Positions 46,139 through 53,779 of a stretch of DNA of 64,000 nt are shown piece by piece. The stretch covers positions 1 through 64,000 of the forward strand of contig NZ_JXOJ01000005.1 in assembly GCF_001017125.1 (NCBI RefSeq), given 5' to 3'. Under the pieces are notes generated by a model, which had not been told where the DNA came from, ran no database searches, and saw only the letters and a program-made list of their open reading frames with translations. The DNA comes from Methanoculleus sediminis. GTDB taxonomy: Archaea; Halobacteriota; Methanomicrobia; Methanomicrobiales; Methanoculleaceae. Each line of letters begins with the position of its first letter. The first letter of the stretch is position 1. A program made the translations under genes and the position numbers.

Positions 46139-46486
46139 TCACAGAGCAGCGATAATCCGATCCCTGTTCTTCTTCAGTTCGTAGCGGATTCTCCCGACAT
46201 TAACGTTCGCGTTCGCCACGATGGCGATCAGCTCGTCTTCCGAGAGCGGGGAGAGCAGGATGGGGCCGTTCTCCAGTTCGATGAGCATCTGGTTCATCTC
46301 GCCCTTCCCGAGTTCGTCGCTCATGGCTTCGGACGTACCCATGCCTGTCGATGCCATGGCACCCAGGGCCTCAACGTCCACGTCCCCGGCAACGACGCTC
46401 TCGATTACAAAGCCGTCCCGCCCCGCCACGACTGCGGCGGTAACCCCGTCAAGTTTCAGGAATTCTCCCAGGATCTGTTTTAGCAT
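46139..46486 (-). CDS. Roadblock/LC7 domain protein (MglB-like)
   Basis: 115 residues, a single Roadblock/LC7 domain: LGEFLKLDGVTAAVVAGRDGFVIES at the front and ELIAIVANANVNVGRIRYELKKNRDRI at the back (in parts). GAGGAGATAGAAC, which overlaps the hydrogenase large-subunit stop, provides the ribosome site, so expression is tied to the hydrogenase. Such proteins act as GTPase regulators or scaffolds. No Ras-like partner (MglA) is in the window. Confidence 0.9.
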   Translation of the reverse strand: MLKQILGEFLKLDGVTAAVVAGRDGFVIESVVAGDVDVEALGAMASTGMGTSEAMSDELGKGEMNQMLIELENGPILLSPLSEDELIAIVANANVNVGRIRYELKKNRDRIIAAL

Positions 46487-46497
46487 GTTCTATCTCC

Positions 46498-47865
46498 TCA
46501 TGTTCTCCGAACGCATTCGATCTTGAGGGGCATCCTCCCGATTGCGTGCGTTGCACACGAGATACAGGGATCATACGCCCTGATGATCATCTCGATGCGG
46601 TTTGCTGCCCCATCGGTCAACGCTCCGTTCTCCACCACCCGGCGTGCCATATCCTCCACGCCGCGGTCCATCCCGTAGTTGTTCTGGCAGGTCGCCACGA
46701 TCAGGTTGCACCGCTCGATGATGCCGTTTTCATCGACGGTATAGTCGTGGATCAGGGTTCCCCGGGGTGCCTCGATGATCCCGACGCCCCGGCGGTTCAC
46801 GACCGCTCCCACCGGCGTCCGGATGTCTGAAGCGGTGATGCCCGGGTCGGAGAGCAACTGGACGGCCCGCTCGCACGAGGCGATGAACTCGATGTAGCGT
46901 GCCAGGTTGTATGCGAGCGTGGCCTGGGTGACGGTGCCGAACCGCTCGCGGTACTCCGCGAGAGCGGCGTCCGCGTGCTCCGTGCCCATCTTCTGCACGA
47001 TGTTGAGCCGGGCGAGCGGCCCGACCCGGTAATAGTTTCCACCCTTGAACCGGGCGAACTTCAGGTACGACCAGTCCTCCGAGTACTCCTCGATGAAGTT
47101 CGTGTAGTCCTGGCCCGAGAACGAACCGAGCTGACCGCCGTCCGGACCGAGCATCATGGCAGGCCCTTCATAGGTCGAGTAGACCCCGTTGTTGGCCATG
47201 CCCAGGAATCCGGTCGTTACGGCCCCGAACTCCTTATCGACGCCGTCGAGGAGGCCGCGAGCGAGATCCCATCCTTCACGCGCGATCCCGAGAGCCTCAT
47301 TCGCCATGGTGGCGAGTTCCGCTCTCTTTCCTTCCGTGAGCGGTGTCGACATCCCGCCGGGCAGCGCGTTTGACGGGTGGATGGGTTTGCCGCCGACCGC
47401 TTCCGTCAGGCGCTGACCGAACTTCCTGACCGCGATCGCCTTCTTCGCGAGATCCGGCGAGTGGCGGGCAAGCCCGATGACGTTCCGCGTCTCCGCCGGT
47501 GCGTCGTGGCCCAGGATGAAGTCCGGAGCCGCGAGCATGAAGAAGTGAAGGGCGTGGGAGTGGATGAACTGCCCGATGCTCAAGAGTTCGCGGAGTTTCT
47601 TCCCGGTCGCGGGCGGTTCGACACCGAAGATCTTGTCGGTCGCCTTCGCTGCGGCCAGGTGGTGCGCCGAGGGGCATATTCCGCAGATGCGGGGTGTTAT
47701 ACGGGGTGCTTCCTCGATTGAAGCCCCGATAAGGAACTTCTCAAACCCCCTCAGTTCCACGACCTGGAAGTGGGCCGAGTCGACCTGCCCCTGATCGTTG
47801 AGGTAGATCCTGACGCCTGCATGACCCTCGATCCGGGTCACCGGGCTGATGGTGATCTCTTTCAT
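46498..47865 (-). CDS. [NiFe]-hydrogenase large subunit, group 3 (MvhA-like)
   Basis: 455 residues. The nickel-iron site cysteines are C61 and C64 in RICGICPSAHH and C434 and C437 in DPCISCATH; the last His-440 is followed by a 15-residue tail that a maturation protease would cleave, and such a protease is encoded at 52025. The start SPVTRIEGHAGVRIYL and ELRGFEKFLIG match MvhA/F420-non-reducing type large subunits. Its ATG overlaps the small-subunit stop. Unlike classical mvh, no mvhD or hdr genes are adjacent; Roadblock genes follow instead. Physiological electron acceptor unknown. Confidence 0.93.
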   Translation of the reverse strand: MKEITISPVTRIEGHAGVRIYLNDQGQVDSAHFQVVELRGFEKFLIGASIEEAPRITPRICGICPSAHHLAAAKATDKIFGVEPPATGKKLRELLSIGQFIHSHALHFFMLAAPDFILGHDAPAETRNVIGLARHSPDLAKKAIAVRKFGQRLTEAVGGKPIHPSNALPGGMSTPLTEGKRAELATMANEALGIAREGWDLARGLLDGVDKEFGAVTTGFLGMANNGVYSTYEGPAMMLGPDGGQLGSFSGQDYTNFIEEYSEDWSYLKFARFKGGNYYRVGPLARLNIVQKMGTEHADAALAEYRERFGTVTQATLAYNLARYIEFIASCERAVQLLSDPGITASDIRTPVGAVVNRRGVGIIEAPRGTLIHDYTVDENGIIERCNLIVATCQNNYGMDRGVEDMARRVVENGALTDGAANRIEMIIRAYDPCISCATHAIGRMPLKIECVRRT

Positions 47866-48779
47866 CTGCTCCTCTCCTTTACCAGATCCCGGATCTTCGA
47901 GTTCTCCTTGTCCTCCATGATCAGGCTCCCGATGGTGAAGGCGTACATCGTGTGTGCGACGTCGTAGAGTTCCTTCTCCACCTCTTTCTGCGGCTTATCG
48001 GTGAGATCCGAGATCCTTCGCACCATCATGCCGTAGATGTCCCGGCAGGGCTCGCGAAGGATATCGAGCGAGGGGCCGTTGCATCCGTGGCACGGGACGT
48101 TGTTTTTGGGGCACGACGCGCCGCATCTCCCGAAGGTGACGCTCCCGAGGCAGAGGTAGCCCTGCCCGAGCAGGCAGTGTTCGCGGTCGGGAACACCCTC
48201 GTGCCGACGCTTGAGCGTCCAGTTCTCGACCGCCCCCATCTTCCTGTCGCATTCCGAACAGACGGACTTGCGCGAGAGTTCGAGGGTGTCTCCCGCGATC
48301 ATTGCCGGGATGATCTGTTTTAAGAACGCTTCTTTCGGCGGGCAGCCCGTGACGTAGTAGTCGATCTTCACGAGGTCACCCACCGCGAACGCCCGGTAGA
48401 GGAACGGCGGCACGTCCGTCGGGATAACCCCGTCGGGCTTCGTCGTCTCCGCCTCCCGGTAGACGTAGGAAAAGAGGTCCTCGTTCGAGCTCAGCATCGA
48501 GAGACCCGATACGCCCCCGTAGCAGGCGCAGGTCCCGAGTGCGACAAGCGTCTTCGACCGTTTCCGGATCATCTCGAGGCGTTCGCGGTTCTCTTCGTTC
48601 CGAACGGCTCCGGTCACGAACGCGATGTCGATGCCCTCGGGAGGTTCCTTGACGTCCATGATCACCGGGGAGTAGACGATGTCCGCTTCCGCGACGACGT
48701 CGAGCAGCATCTCATGGAGGTCGAGCACCGCGATCGTGCATCCCGAACATCCTGCCAGTTCTTCGATAGCAATCTTCAT
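47862..48779 (-). CDS. [NiFe]-hydrogenase small subunit, group 3 (MvhG-like)
   Basis: About 305 residues. The proximal-cluster motif is ELAGCSGCTIAVLDLHEMLL at the N-terminus, with GTCACYGGVSG and the GCPPKEAFLKQI block; a C-terminal cysteine-rich region (CSECDRKMG, CLGSVTFGRCGASCPKNNVPC in parts) binds further clusters. No twin-arginine signal, so it is cytoplasmic. Two ATGs are possible; 48779 is preferred because GAGGCGATGA lies the right distance ahead, the other being 48785. Electrons probably pass to the ferredoxin at 49353. Confidence 0.93.
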   Translation of the reverse strand: MKIAIEELAGCSGCTIAVLDLHEMLLDVVAEADIVYSPVIMDVKEPPEGIDIAFVTGAVRNEENRERLEMIRKRSKTLVALGTCACYGGVSGLSMLSSNEDLFSYVYREAETTKPDGVIPTDVPPFLYRAFAVGDLVKIDYYVTGCPPKEAFLKQIIPAMIAGDTLELSRKSVCSECDRKMGAVENWTLKRRHEGVPDREHCLLGQGYLCLGSVTFGRCGASCPKNNVPCHGCNGPSLDILREPCRDIYGMMVRRISDLTDKPQKEVEKELYDVAHTMYAFTIGSLIMEDKENSKIRDLVKERSR

Positions 48780-48789
48780 CGTCATCGCC

Positions 48790-49353
48790 TCATTTCAGAA
48801 CCAGTTTCTTCAGGCAGGCGTTCGGGCCGGTGTGAACGATCTCCAGTTTGGCTTTCCTGCCGGTGATCTCCTCGATCGCGCCGACGACGTAACCGAAGAG
48901 CGTCTGGCAGAGCGGGCCGCCCTGGTCGAGACCGTTGCGCCGGAGCGTCTGGCGGACGATGCAGTCGTGGAAGACGAGGTAGATGAACGTCTCGCCGTTC
49001 TCCTCGATGATGAACGTCTCCTTGTCTTCGGGCTTCCAGACCTCGAACGAGTACTGGCCCCGCAGCAGGTCGGAGAGTTCGTGAAGCGCTCCTTCCACGT
49101 CCTCACGTTTCTGGAAGTACTTGGCGACTTCGTGACCGAACTTCTTCCCGGCACGATAGGTGACCGCGTTCGCCCCACGGCCGGCGATCTCCTCAAGCGA
49201 CCTGATTACGAGGCCGTTGAGTTTCATCACGCCGTGGAGCGTATGTTCCATGTCTCTGGGCTTGGGTGAACACTCGAGGGGAATATCCTCGGAACGGTAG
49301 ACCAGATCGGAGTGAAAAGCCTCGTGCATTTCGTCGATGTATCCAGCGCTCAT
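48790..49353 (-). CDS. V4R-domain-like protein in the hydrogenase operon
   Basis: 187 residues. The second half (LVFHDCIVRQTLRRNGLDQG, then GGPLCQTLFGYVVGAIEEITG and HTGPNACLKKLVLK) has the spaced cysteines and ending of 4-vinyl-reductase (V4R) domains, which bind hydrophobic ligands, metals or heme. A sensory or hydrogenase-assembly role is an inference. The ATG overlaps the ferredoxin stop (TGATG), and the hydrogenase small subunit follows at once. Confidence 0.7.
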   Translation of the reverse strand: MSAGYIDEMHEAFHSDLVYRSEDIPLECSPKPRDMEHTLHGVMKLNGLVIRSLEEIAGRGANAVTYRAGKKFGHEVAKYFQKREDVEGALHELSDLLRGQYSFEVWKPEDKETFIIEENGETFIYLVFHDCIVRQTLRRNGLDQGGPLCQTLFGYVVGAIEEITGRKAKLEIVHTGPNACLKKLVLK

Positions 49354-49595
49354 CAGACCACCTTCCGAAGCATTTCACAGACCTTGATGTCGATGTAGTG
49401 TCTCCGGGCAGCGTAGATGCCCCGGTGCTCGAGTGCCTGGGCCGGGCAGATCTCGTGGCAGGAAAGGCATCCCATGCAATTGTTCGGCCTGACCGCGACA
49501 CTCACGTTGTCCTGGAGTTCGTACACGTGCATCGGGCAGTCCTTGACACAGAGACCGCACCCGACGCACGCGTCCTTATCCACATGTATCTCCAT
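49353..49595 (-). CDS. 2x[4Fe-4S] ferredoxin-type protein
   Basis: 80 residues with two cluster motifs, CVGCGLCVKDCP and CMGCLSCHEICP. It is the first gene of the hydrogenase operon and is likely its electron-transfer partner. GAGGCTCGCA precedes the ATG. A C-terminal extension (YAARRHYIDIKVCEMLRKVV) may dock to another protein. Confidence 0.93.
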   Translation of the reverse strand: MEIHVDKDACVGCGLCVKDCPMHVYELQDNVSVAVRPNNCMGCLSCHEICPAQALEHRGIYAARRHYIDIKVCEMLRKVV

Positions 49596-49632
49596 TGCGA
49601 GCCTCAGAAGGTGATTAACACTTCCTGCTATT

Positions 49633-49645
49633 AAAAGTATATAGT
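49633..49645 (-). promoter_or_regulatory. TATA box of the hydrogenase-Roadblock operon
   Basis: Minus-strand ACTATATACTTTTAA about 40-50 bases before the ferredoxin ATG, in an AT-rich segment. Confidence 0.6.
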
Positions 49646-49729
49646 TTGTTCGCTAACAGGATCCGGCATGCAGAAGAATATTTCGGATTTTATGCAATTT
49701 ATTTCCATTTGCCGACCATACAGCCCGTT

Positions 49730-49930
49730 TCAGAGTTCGTAAGTAAAATAACCGTGTAACTGTGCCGGCGGTGGCGGCCGGTCGCGGAGATCGGCCGGTT
49801 CAAACACCTCGCTCCCCGAAGCATCGTGCAGCCGGAACCGGCGTTTGCACGGCTCGTTACCCGTTGCTTCCCGTGCGAAAAACCGACGAAAATAGGCGGT
49901 AATAAGCGTGATAGGCCCTGCCGGCCGCAA
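49730..49930 (-). CDS. Possible small protein or gene remnant downstream of minD
   Basis: A 66-residue frame starting with TTG just after minD: the second half (RRFRLHDASGSEVFEPADLR, then PPPPAQLHGYFTYEL) reads like real protein. There is no clear Shine-Dalgarno and no family I recognise. It fills part of the 338-base spacer between minD and the hydrogenase operon; it could also be a decayed gene. Confidence 0.25.
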   Translation of the reverse strand: MRPAGPITLITAYFRRFFAREATGNEPCKRRFRLHDASGSEVFEPADLRDRPPPPAQLHGYFTYEL

Positions 49931-49933
49931 AGA

Positions 49934-50722
49934 TCACGCTTTCGCCCGGAAGAGGGCGCGGGCGAGCCGGTCGACAAAGCCTTCACTGGTACTCTGCGTC
50001 TCTTCCTCGGCATACTCGATACCGGCTATGTCGGCGGAGAGGCGCTTGAAGGCACGGGAAGCGCTGGACGTCGGGTACTTCACCACGATCGGCGATCTCC
50101 CGGCAGATGCGCGCCGGATGTTCGGGTCCTCCGGGATGATCCCGAGCACCCGGACCCCGAGGAGTTTCTCCATCTGTGCGCTGTTGAAGTCGTTCCCGGT
50201 GGCCGCGACCCGGTTGATGATCGCCCCTTCGATGTGCCCGCCGACGGTCTCGGTCAGGATCTTTGTCTTTAAGGAGTCGACGATCGAGGAGATCTCGGGG
50301 TTCACGACAAGAATCACCCCGTCGGCAATCGTCAGCGGGATGACGCCGTCCCTGCTGATCCCTGCAGGGGCATCCAGGATCAGGATGTCGAACTCGCTCA
50401 CGAGGTCGGTCATGATGTCCTTGAGCCGGTCGGGGTTCGACTGCTGGAAGCCCTGCAGAGAGAGACCGCACGGCACGATCTTCACGCCGAACGGCCCGTC
50501 GTAGATGGCGTCCCGGACGCGCGCTTTGCCTGCCAGCACCTCGTGCAGGGTCACCGGCAGGTTTTCAAGCCCGAGAATGAGCCCGAGATTCGCCATTCCG
50601 ACGTCGGCATCCAGAATGCATGTCTTCTTCCCGTATTGGGCAAGCATCGGGCCCAGATTTGCTGTGACCGTCGTTTTGCCGGTACCGCCCTTACCGGACG
50701 CAATCGTGTATACTTTTACCAT
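49934..50722 (-). CDS. minD: MinD-family ATPase
   Basis: 262 residues. Deviant Walker A KGGTGKT at residues 11-17 with the signature second lysine, ILDADVGMANLGLILG for switch I, and LILDAPAGISRDGVIPL for Walker B. The C-terminus EGFVDRLARALFRAKA is an amphipathic helix like the MinD membrane-targeting sequence, so ATP-dependent membrane binding is likely; the CXC motif of nickel-insertion CooC is absent. GAGTGATTAC precedes the ATG. Lies between a Roadblock-like gene and the hydrogenase operon. Archaea use several MinD proteins to position surface machines and chemotaxis arrays; the cargo here is unknown. Confidence 0.9.
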   Translation of the reverse strand: MVKVYTIASGKGGTGKTTVTANLGPMLAQYGKKTCILDADVGMANLGLILGLENLPVTLHEVLAGKARVRDAIYDGPFGVKIVPCGLSLQGFQQSNPDRLKDIMTDLVSEFDILILDAPAGISRDGVIPLTIADGVILVVNPEISSIVDSLKTKILTETVGGHIEGAIINRVAATGNDFNSAQMEKLLGVRVLGIIPEDPNIRRASAGRSPIVVKYPTSSASRAFKRLSADIAGIEYAEEETQSTSEGFVDRLARALFRAKA

Positions 50723-50753
50723 GTAATCACTCGCTGTTTTGATCTTCCCGGTC

Positions 50754-51275
50754 TTACACCCAGTGCTGCAGGGTCTCCCGGATATCCTGTTCGAGTGCGT
50801 TCATCTGTTCGTCGGAGAGGTGCTCCGAAGGGTGGGCGATGCCGACCACCGTCTCCCCGCGGTAGGGGACACCGAGGAGTTCCACTCCTTCTTCGTCGTG
50901 CAGTCTTCCCTCCGAGTAGAGGTGACTGTACCGTGCGGCCTCGTCCTCGCTGCCGGGCTTCGTCGAGCCGATCAGAAGACCGTCTGCGGCCGCAAGCGTC
51001 AGGGATGCAAGGCTGTACTTTTCGCTGATTGCACCGAGCGTCTCCTCAAGGCTTCCCGTGCTCGCGGGATCGATGGCTTTGAGGGGAGGCGTGGAGACGG
51101 GCGCCGCGATATCCGGGCCCGGGGAAGCCTCCGGTGTTACTGATGCCTCTGGAGAAGCCTGCCTTTTGATTGCCCGGGAGATCTCCGCAAGGTAGTATGT
51201 AATACCGGCAAAACCGACTACCGTCATTATCGTAAGGAGGATGAGGAAAAACTGGATGGTACCTGTTGAATCCAT
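50754..51275 (-). CDS. Membrane-anchored Roadblock/longin-like protein
   Basis: 173 residues. One N-terminal membrane helix (IQFFLILLTIMTVVGFAGITYYL), a proline/serine/alanine-rich linker (about residues 38-70), and a C-terminal domain (SLEETLGAISEKYSLASLTL, ADGLLIGST, ELLGVPYRGETVVGIAHPSE) of Roadblock/LC7-like or profilin-like type. The helix would fix the domain to the inner face of the membrane. GGAGCTGG precedes the ATG. Sits between the DUF2226/DUF4388-like gene and minD in one run. Confidence 0.68.
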   Translation of the reverse strand: MDSTGTIQFFLILLTIMTVVGFAGITYYLAEISRAIKRQASPEASVTPEASPGPDIAAPVSTPPLKAIDPASTGSLEETLGAISEKYSLASLTLAAADGLLIGSTKPGSEDEAARYSHLYSEGRLHDEEGVELLGVPYRGETVVGIAHPSEHLSDEQMNALEQDIRETLQHWV

Positions 51276-51294
51276 TCTGTTACCAGCTCCTGAA

Positions 51295-51927
51295 TTAGGT
51301 CTCTTTGTCCTTGATGAGGTGGTCGAGGTGAATCTTCTTGAGCATGTCCTTGCAGTTTACTTTGAAACTGCCGACCAGTTGCTCGACATCCATCTCTTCC
51401 ATGTTCTGGACGAGCGTATCGATCTCGTCACCACCTGATTGAGACGCCTCGGCCGTCTCCTGCACGGGTTTCACTCCCGGCATGGGAATATGATGCATCT
51501 CTGCGGCCGGTTCCGGACGACGCCTGGATGAAGATGCCGCACCGGCACCCTTCTGTCCTGTGGATGGCGTTGCTCCTCCCGGAGCCCCTCTCCCCGCCGA
51601 CGACCGTCCCGGTTTTCCGGGCGTTCCGGTCGCAAACGGGGGATTGAACTCCAGGGCGAGCTGTACCTGCTCGGGCGTCAGAAGGTTCAGTTCTGCCGCC
51701 ACCTCGTCCTCTTCGCCCTCCAGCACCGCGTCAAGTGCGTGTTGCCCTTTTGTGCCCCCATATTCGGCAAGCATGACGAGACCTTCGTTCAGCACCAGGG
51801 TGGCACTCTCGTTGCCAAGGACGATCGTGCAGATTCCGGTAAACTGTGCTGAGCTCATCTCTTCTTTCAGCGCACGGGCTGTCGTGGACTTGATAAGACG
51901 ATGGAACCGACCGCGTGGCAGTTGCAT
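51295..51927 (-). CDS. DUF2226/DUF4388-like protein with a low-complexity middle
   Basis: 210 residues: an N-terminal compact domain (about 1-95: MQLPRGRFHRLIKSTTARAL, FTGICTIVLGNESATLVLNE), a Gly/Ser/Pro/Ala-rich linker (about 96-150), and a C-terminal charged helix (VEQLVGSFKVNCKDMLKKIH). The N-terminal domain resembles that of the Roadblock fusion at 45463, so the two may share a partner. TATA at 51966-51976 lies about 45 bases upstream; no Shine-Dalgarno is seen. First gene of the run ending in minD. Confidence 0.68.
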   Translation of the reverse strand: MQLPRGRFHRLIKSTTARALKEEMSSAQFTGICTIVLGNESATLVLNEGLVMLAEYGGTKGQHALDAVLEGEEDEVAAELNLLTPEQVQLALEFNPPFATGTPGKPGRSSAGRGAPGGATPSTGQKGAGAASSSRRRPEPAAEMHHIPMPGVKPVQETAEASQSGGDEIDTLVQNMEEMDVEQLVGSFKVNCKDMLKKIHLDHLIKDKET

Positions 51928-51965
51928 TCAGACAACTTTAGTTCAGTGGTATGACATAAACCTTG

Positions 51966-51976
51966 TTATTTATACT
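51966..51976 (-). promoter_or_regulatory. TATA box of the DUF2226-like / Roadblock / minD run
   Basis: Minus-strand AGTATAAATAA about 45 bases before the ATG at 51927. Confidence 0.6.
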
Positions 51977-52024
51977 CTCCATAGGAGAGCCTGGTACGTA
52001 AAAATTCGAATGGTACGGTGACGC

Positions 52025-52504
52025 CTATCTATGATTGCACCCCGGACCCCCGATCCACTCCCGGAGGATGGCGAGGATCTTCTGCTCCGCAACCCGGATC
52101 CCCTCTTCGACCGCAGGGTCGATCTCCCTGCTGAACGCCTGGATCTCGCCCACTTCAATCCCGACGGTCACGATCTCTCCGGCGTACCCGAGCTCACGGG
52201 CGATCGTCACCACTTCACCGATCCCGATGTCGTGGAGCGCGTATGCCGGAAGGTCCCAGGACGGCGGGGCCTCAAACGCGAGGACTTCCCCGGTGCGGTC
52301 GCCGATACCCGTCATTGCATCGACGACCACCACCCTCTCGTAGCCTTCCATCAGCGGGATCAGGCCGAATCCGCCGGTGCCGCCGTCGATTGCGTCTACT
52401 CCGGGGAATCTCCCTTCAAAGAGGCGCATCACCGAGATCCCCGCCCCGTCGTTTCCCATGAAGGGGTTCCCGCACCCGATGATACATACCCGGTTCTTCT
52501 GCAT
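52025..52504 (-). CDS. Hydrogenase maturation protease (HycI/HyaD family)
   Basis: 159 residues. Cleaves the C-terminal tail of [NiFe]-hydrogenase large subunits after nickel insertion. GCGNPFMGNDGAGISVMRL carries the first metal-sensing acidic residue, VVVDAMTGIGDRTGEV the second, and YALHDIGIGEV the histidine. The large subunit at 46498 has a matching 15-residue tail. TAGGTACC precedes the ATG. It faces away from the ATP-grasp gene across a 91-base spacer. Confidence 0.93.
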   Translation of the reverse strand: MQKNRVCIIGCGNPFMGNDGAGISVMRLFEGRFPGVDAIDGGTGGFGLIPLMEGYERVVVVDAMTGIGDRTGEVLAFEAPPSWDLPAYALHDIGIGEVVTIARELGYAGEIVTVGIEVGEIQAFSREIDPAVEEGIRVAEQKILAILREWIGGPGCNHR

Positions 52505-52595
52505 GGTACCTACCGGTTATATCCGGCAAGGTACAAAATGGTACTGAAAACCCCCTGACCGTGAACTGCCGTTCCGGGAGCGGGATGTGAGGCGC

Positions 52596-53390
52596 ATGAT
52601 CCACATCGTACCAAAACCGACCGATACGCCGGACGACAACTCGACCGGCGCTGTTATGCGGGAGCTGGAGAGAGCCGACGCCCGATACGGAGTTCTCAAG
52701 CTCGACGCAGTCGACCCCCTCGATTCCGGGCTTGAGAACGAACTCATATGGGTCTGCGGTATCCGGCAGGACGGGCACCAGTTTGAGACCCTGAACGTGC
52801 TCTCGCTCCATAACCGGGTTATCAACACACCTGAAAGCATCGTTGCCTGCGCATCCAAGGTGATGACGACGGCTCTCCTCATCGCAAACGGAGTACGGAC
52901 GCCGGAGACGGCCTATATGCAGTCGGAGGAGCAGGCGCGGGAGTTTCTCCGGCGTCACGGAAAAGTCGTCTACAAACCGCTCTACGGGTATGACGGAAAC
53001 GGCATCCGGCTCGTGACGGAGCCCGGGGAACTCGGGCCGGGGCCCTGGTACCTGCAGGAGTTCGTGAAGAACGACCGGGACTTCCGCGTCTTCGTCCTCG
53101 GCGGGGAGGCCGTCGGTGCGATTGCCCGGGTCTCCGATACCCTGATGCACAACATCCACCAGGGCGGGATCGGGATGCCGGTCGATATTGACGAGGAGAT
53201 GCGCGCCACTGCCGAGGCGGCGGCGGCGGCGATCGGGATCGACTACTGCGGGGTCGATCTCCTCCGTGACCGCGAAGGCTATACGGTCCTCGAGGTGAAC
53301 GGGACGCCGAACTGGCACTGCATGGCGGCACCCATCCCGGCGTTGCTCGCCCGGTACCTCATCGAGCGCGAACGCGAGATGCATGCCTGA
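52596..53390 (+). CDS. ATP-grasp glutamate ligase-like protein (RimK/MptN/CofF family)
   Basis: About 264 residues of the RimK branch of ATP-grasp enzymes: ASKVMTTALLIANGVRTPETAY for the N-cap, KVVYKPLYGYDGNGIRLV for the ATP lysine loop, and YTVLEVNGTPNWHCM for the metal-binding Glu-Asn. In methanogens this branch includes MptN (tetrahydromethanopterin:glutamate ligase) and CofF (coenzyme F420 ligase); both add glutamate to a cofactor. I cannot choose between them from sequence alone. I prefer ATG at 52596 to GTG at 52587. Confidence 0.82.
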   Translation: MIHIVPKPTDTPDDNSTGAVMRELERADARYGVLKLDAVDPLDSGLENELIWVCGIRQDGHQFETLNVLSLHNRVINTPESIVACASKVMTTALLIANGVRTPETAYMQSEEQAREFLRRHGKVVYKPLYGYDGNGIRLVTEPGELGPGPWYLQEFVKNDRDFRVFVLGGEAVGAIARVSDTLMHNIHQGGIGMPVDIDEEMRATAEAAAAAIGIDYCGVDLLRDREGYTVLEVNGTPNWHCMAAPIPALLARYLIEREREMHA

Positions 53391-53431
53391 GGAGAGGAGG
53401 GAGCCGAGGGCCTTCGGCCCTGCGTGTGTTC

Positions 53432-53716
53432 TTACTGGAGATACTCTATCTCTTTTAAGGTCTTCTCTGCAAGTTCCTTCATCCGGGCGGAGATCCGGCC
53501 GGATGACGAGAACTCCACATCCTTCATGGCGTTCGCAAGTTCCGTGCCGAGCACGAATATTGCGTACTTATGTTCCATCTTGCTCTTATGCACCTGAGAA
53601 GGGTCTATCTTCAATGCGTAATATTGTGAAAATTTCAGTTCCGGGTTCTGCAACTCAAAAAAGTCTTTAATCTCGGTAAGAATCCCATGTAAGGCTATTA
53701 ACTCTTCCTTGTGCAT
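53432..53716 (-). CDS. UPF0058 family protein
   Basis: About 94 residues, all-helical: MHKEELIALHGILTEIKDFFE at the start and a conserved SKMEHKYAIFVLGTELANAM middle, as in archaeal UPF0058 (metal-binding, unknown role). The longer frame to 53767 is rejected; GGGAGAGAAT precedes this ATG. TATATATATTT lies about 35 bases upstream at 53748-53762. Monocistronic. Confidence 0.9.
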   Translation of the reverse strand: MHKEELIALHGILTEIKDFFELQNPELKFSQYYALKIDPSQVHKSKMEHKYAIFVLGTELANAMKDVEFSSSGRISARMKELAEKTLKEIEYLQ

Positions 53717-53747
53717 ATTCTCTCCCAGAGATAAAAATGGTGGATGT

Positions 53748-53762
53748 AAATATATATAAATT
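53748..53762 (-). promoter_or_regulatory. TATA box of the UPF0058 gene
   Basis: AAATTTATATATATTTACATC on the minus strand, a strong AT block about 35-45 bases before the ATG at 53716. Confidence 0.6.
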
Positions 53763-53779
53763 TGCACCCGGGATAACCG

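Noticed and set aside
49934-50722. MinD-like gene as CooC/HypB-type nickel insertion ATPase
   Set aside because: Lacks the CXC metal motif and has an amphipathic C-terminal helix typical of MinD.
53717-53767. Longer N-terminus of the UPF0058 protein
   Set aside because: Would include the TATA box; the Shine-Dalgarno and family start point to 53716.
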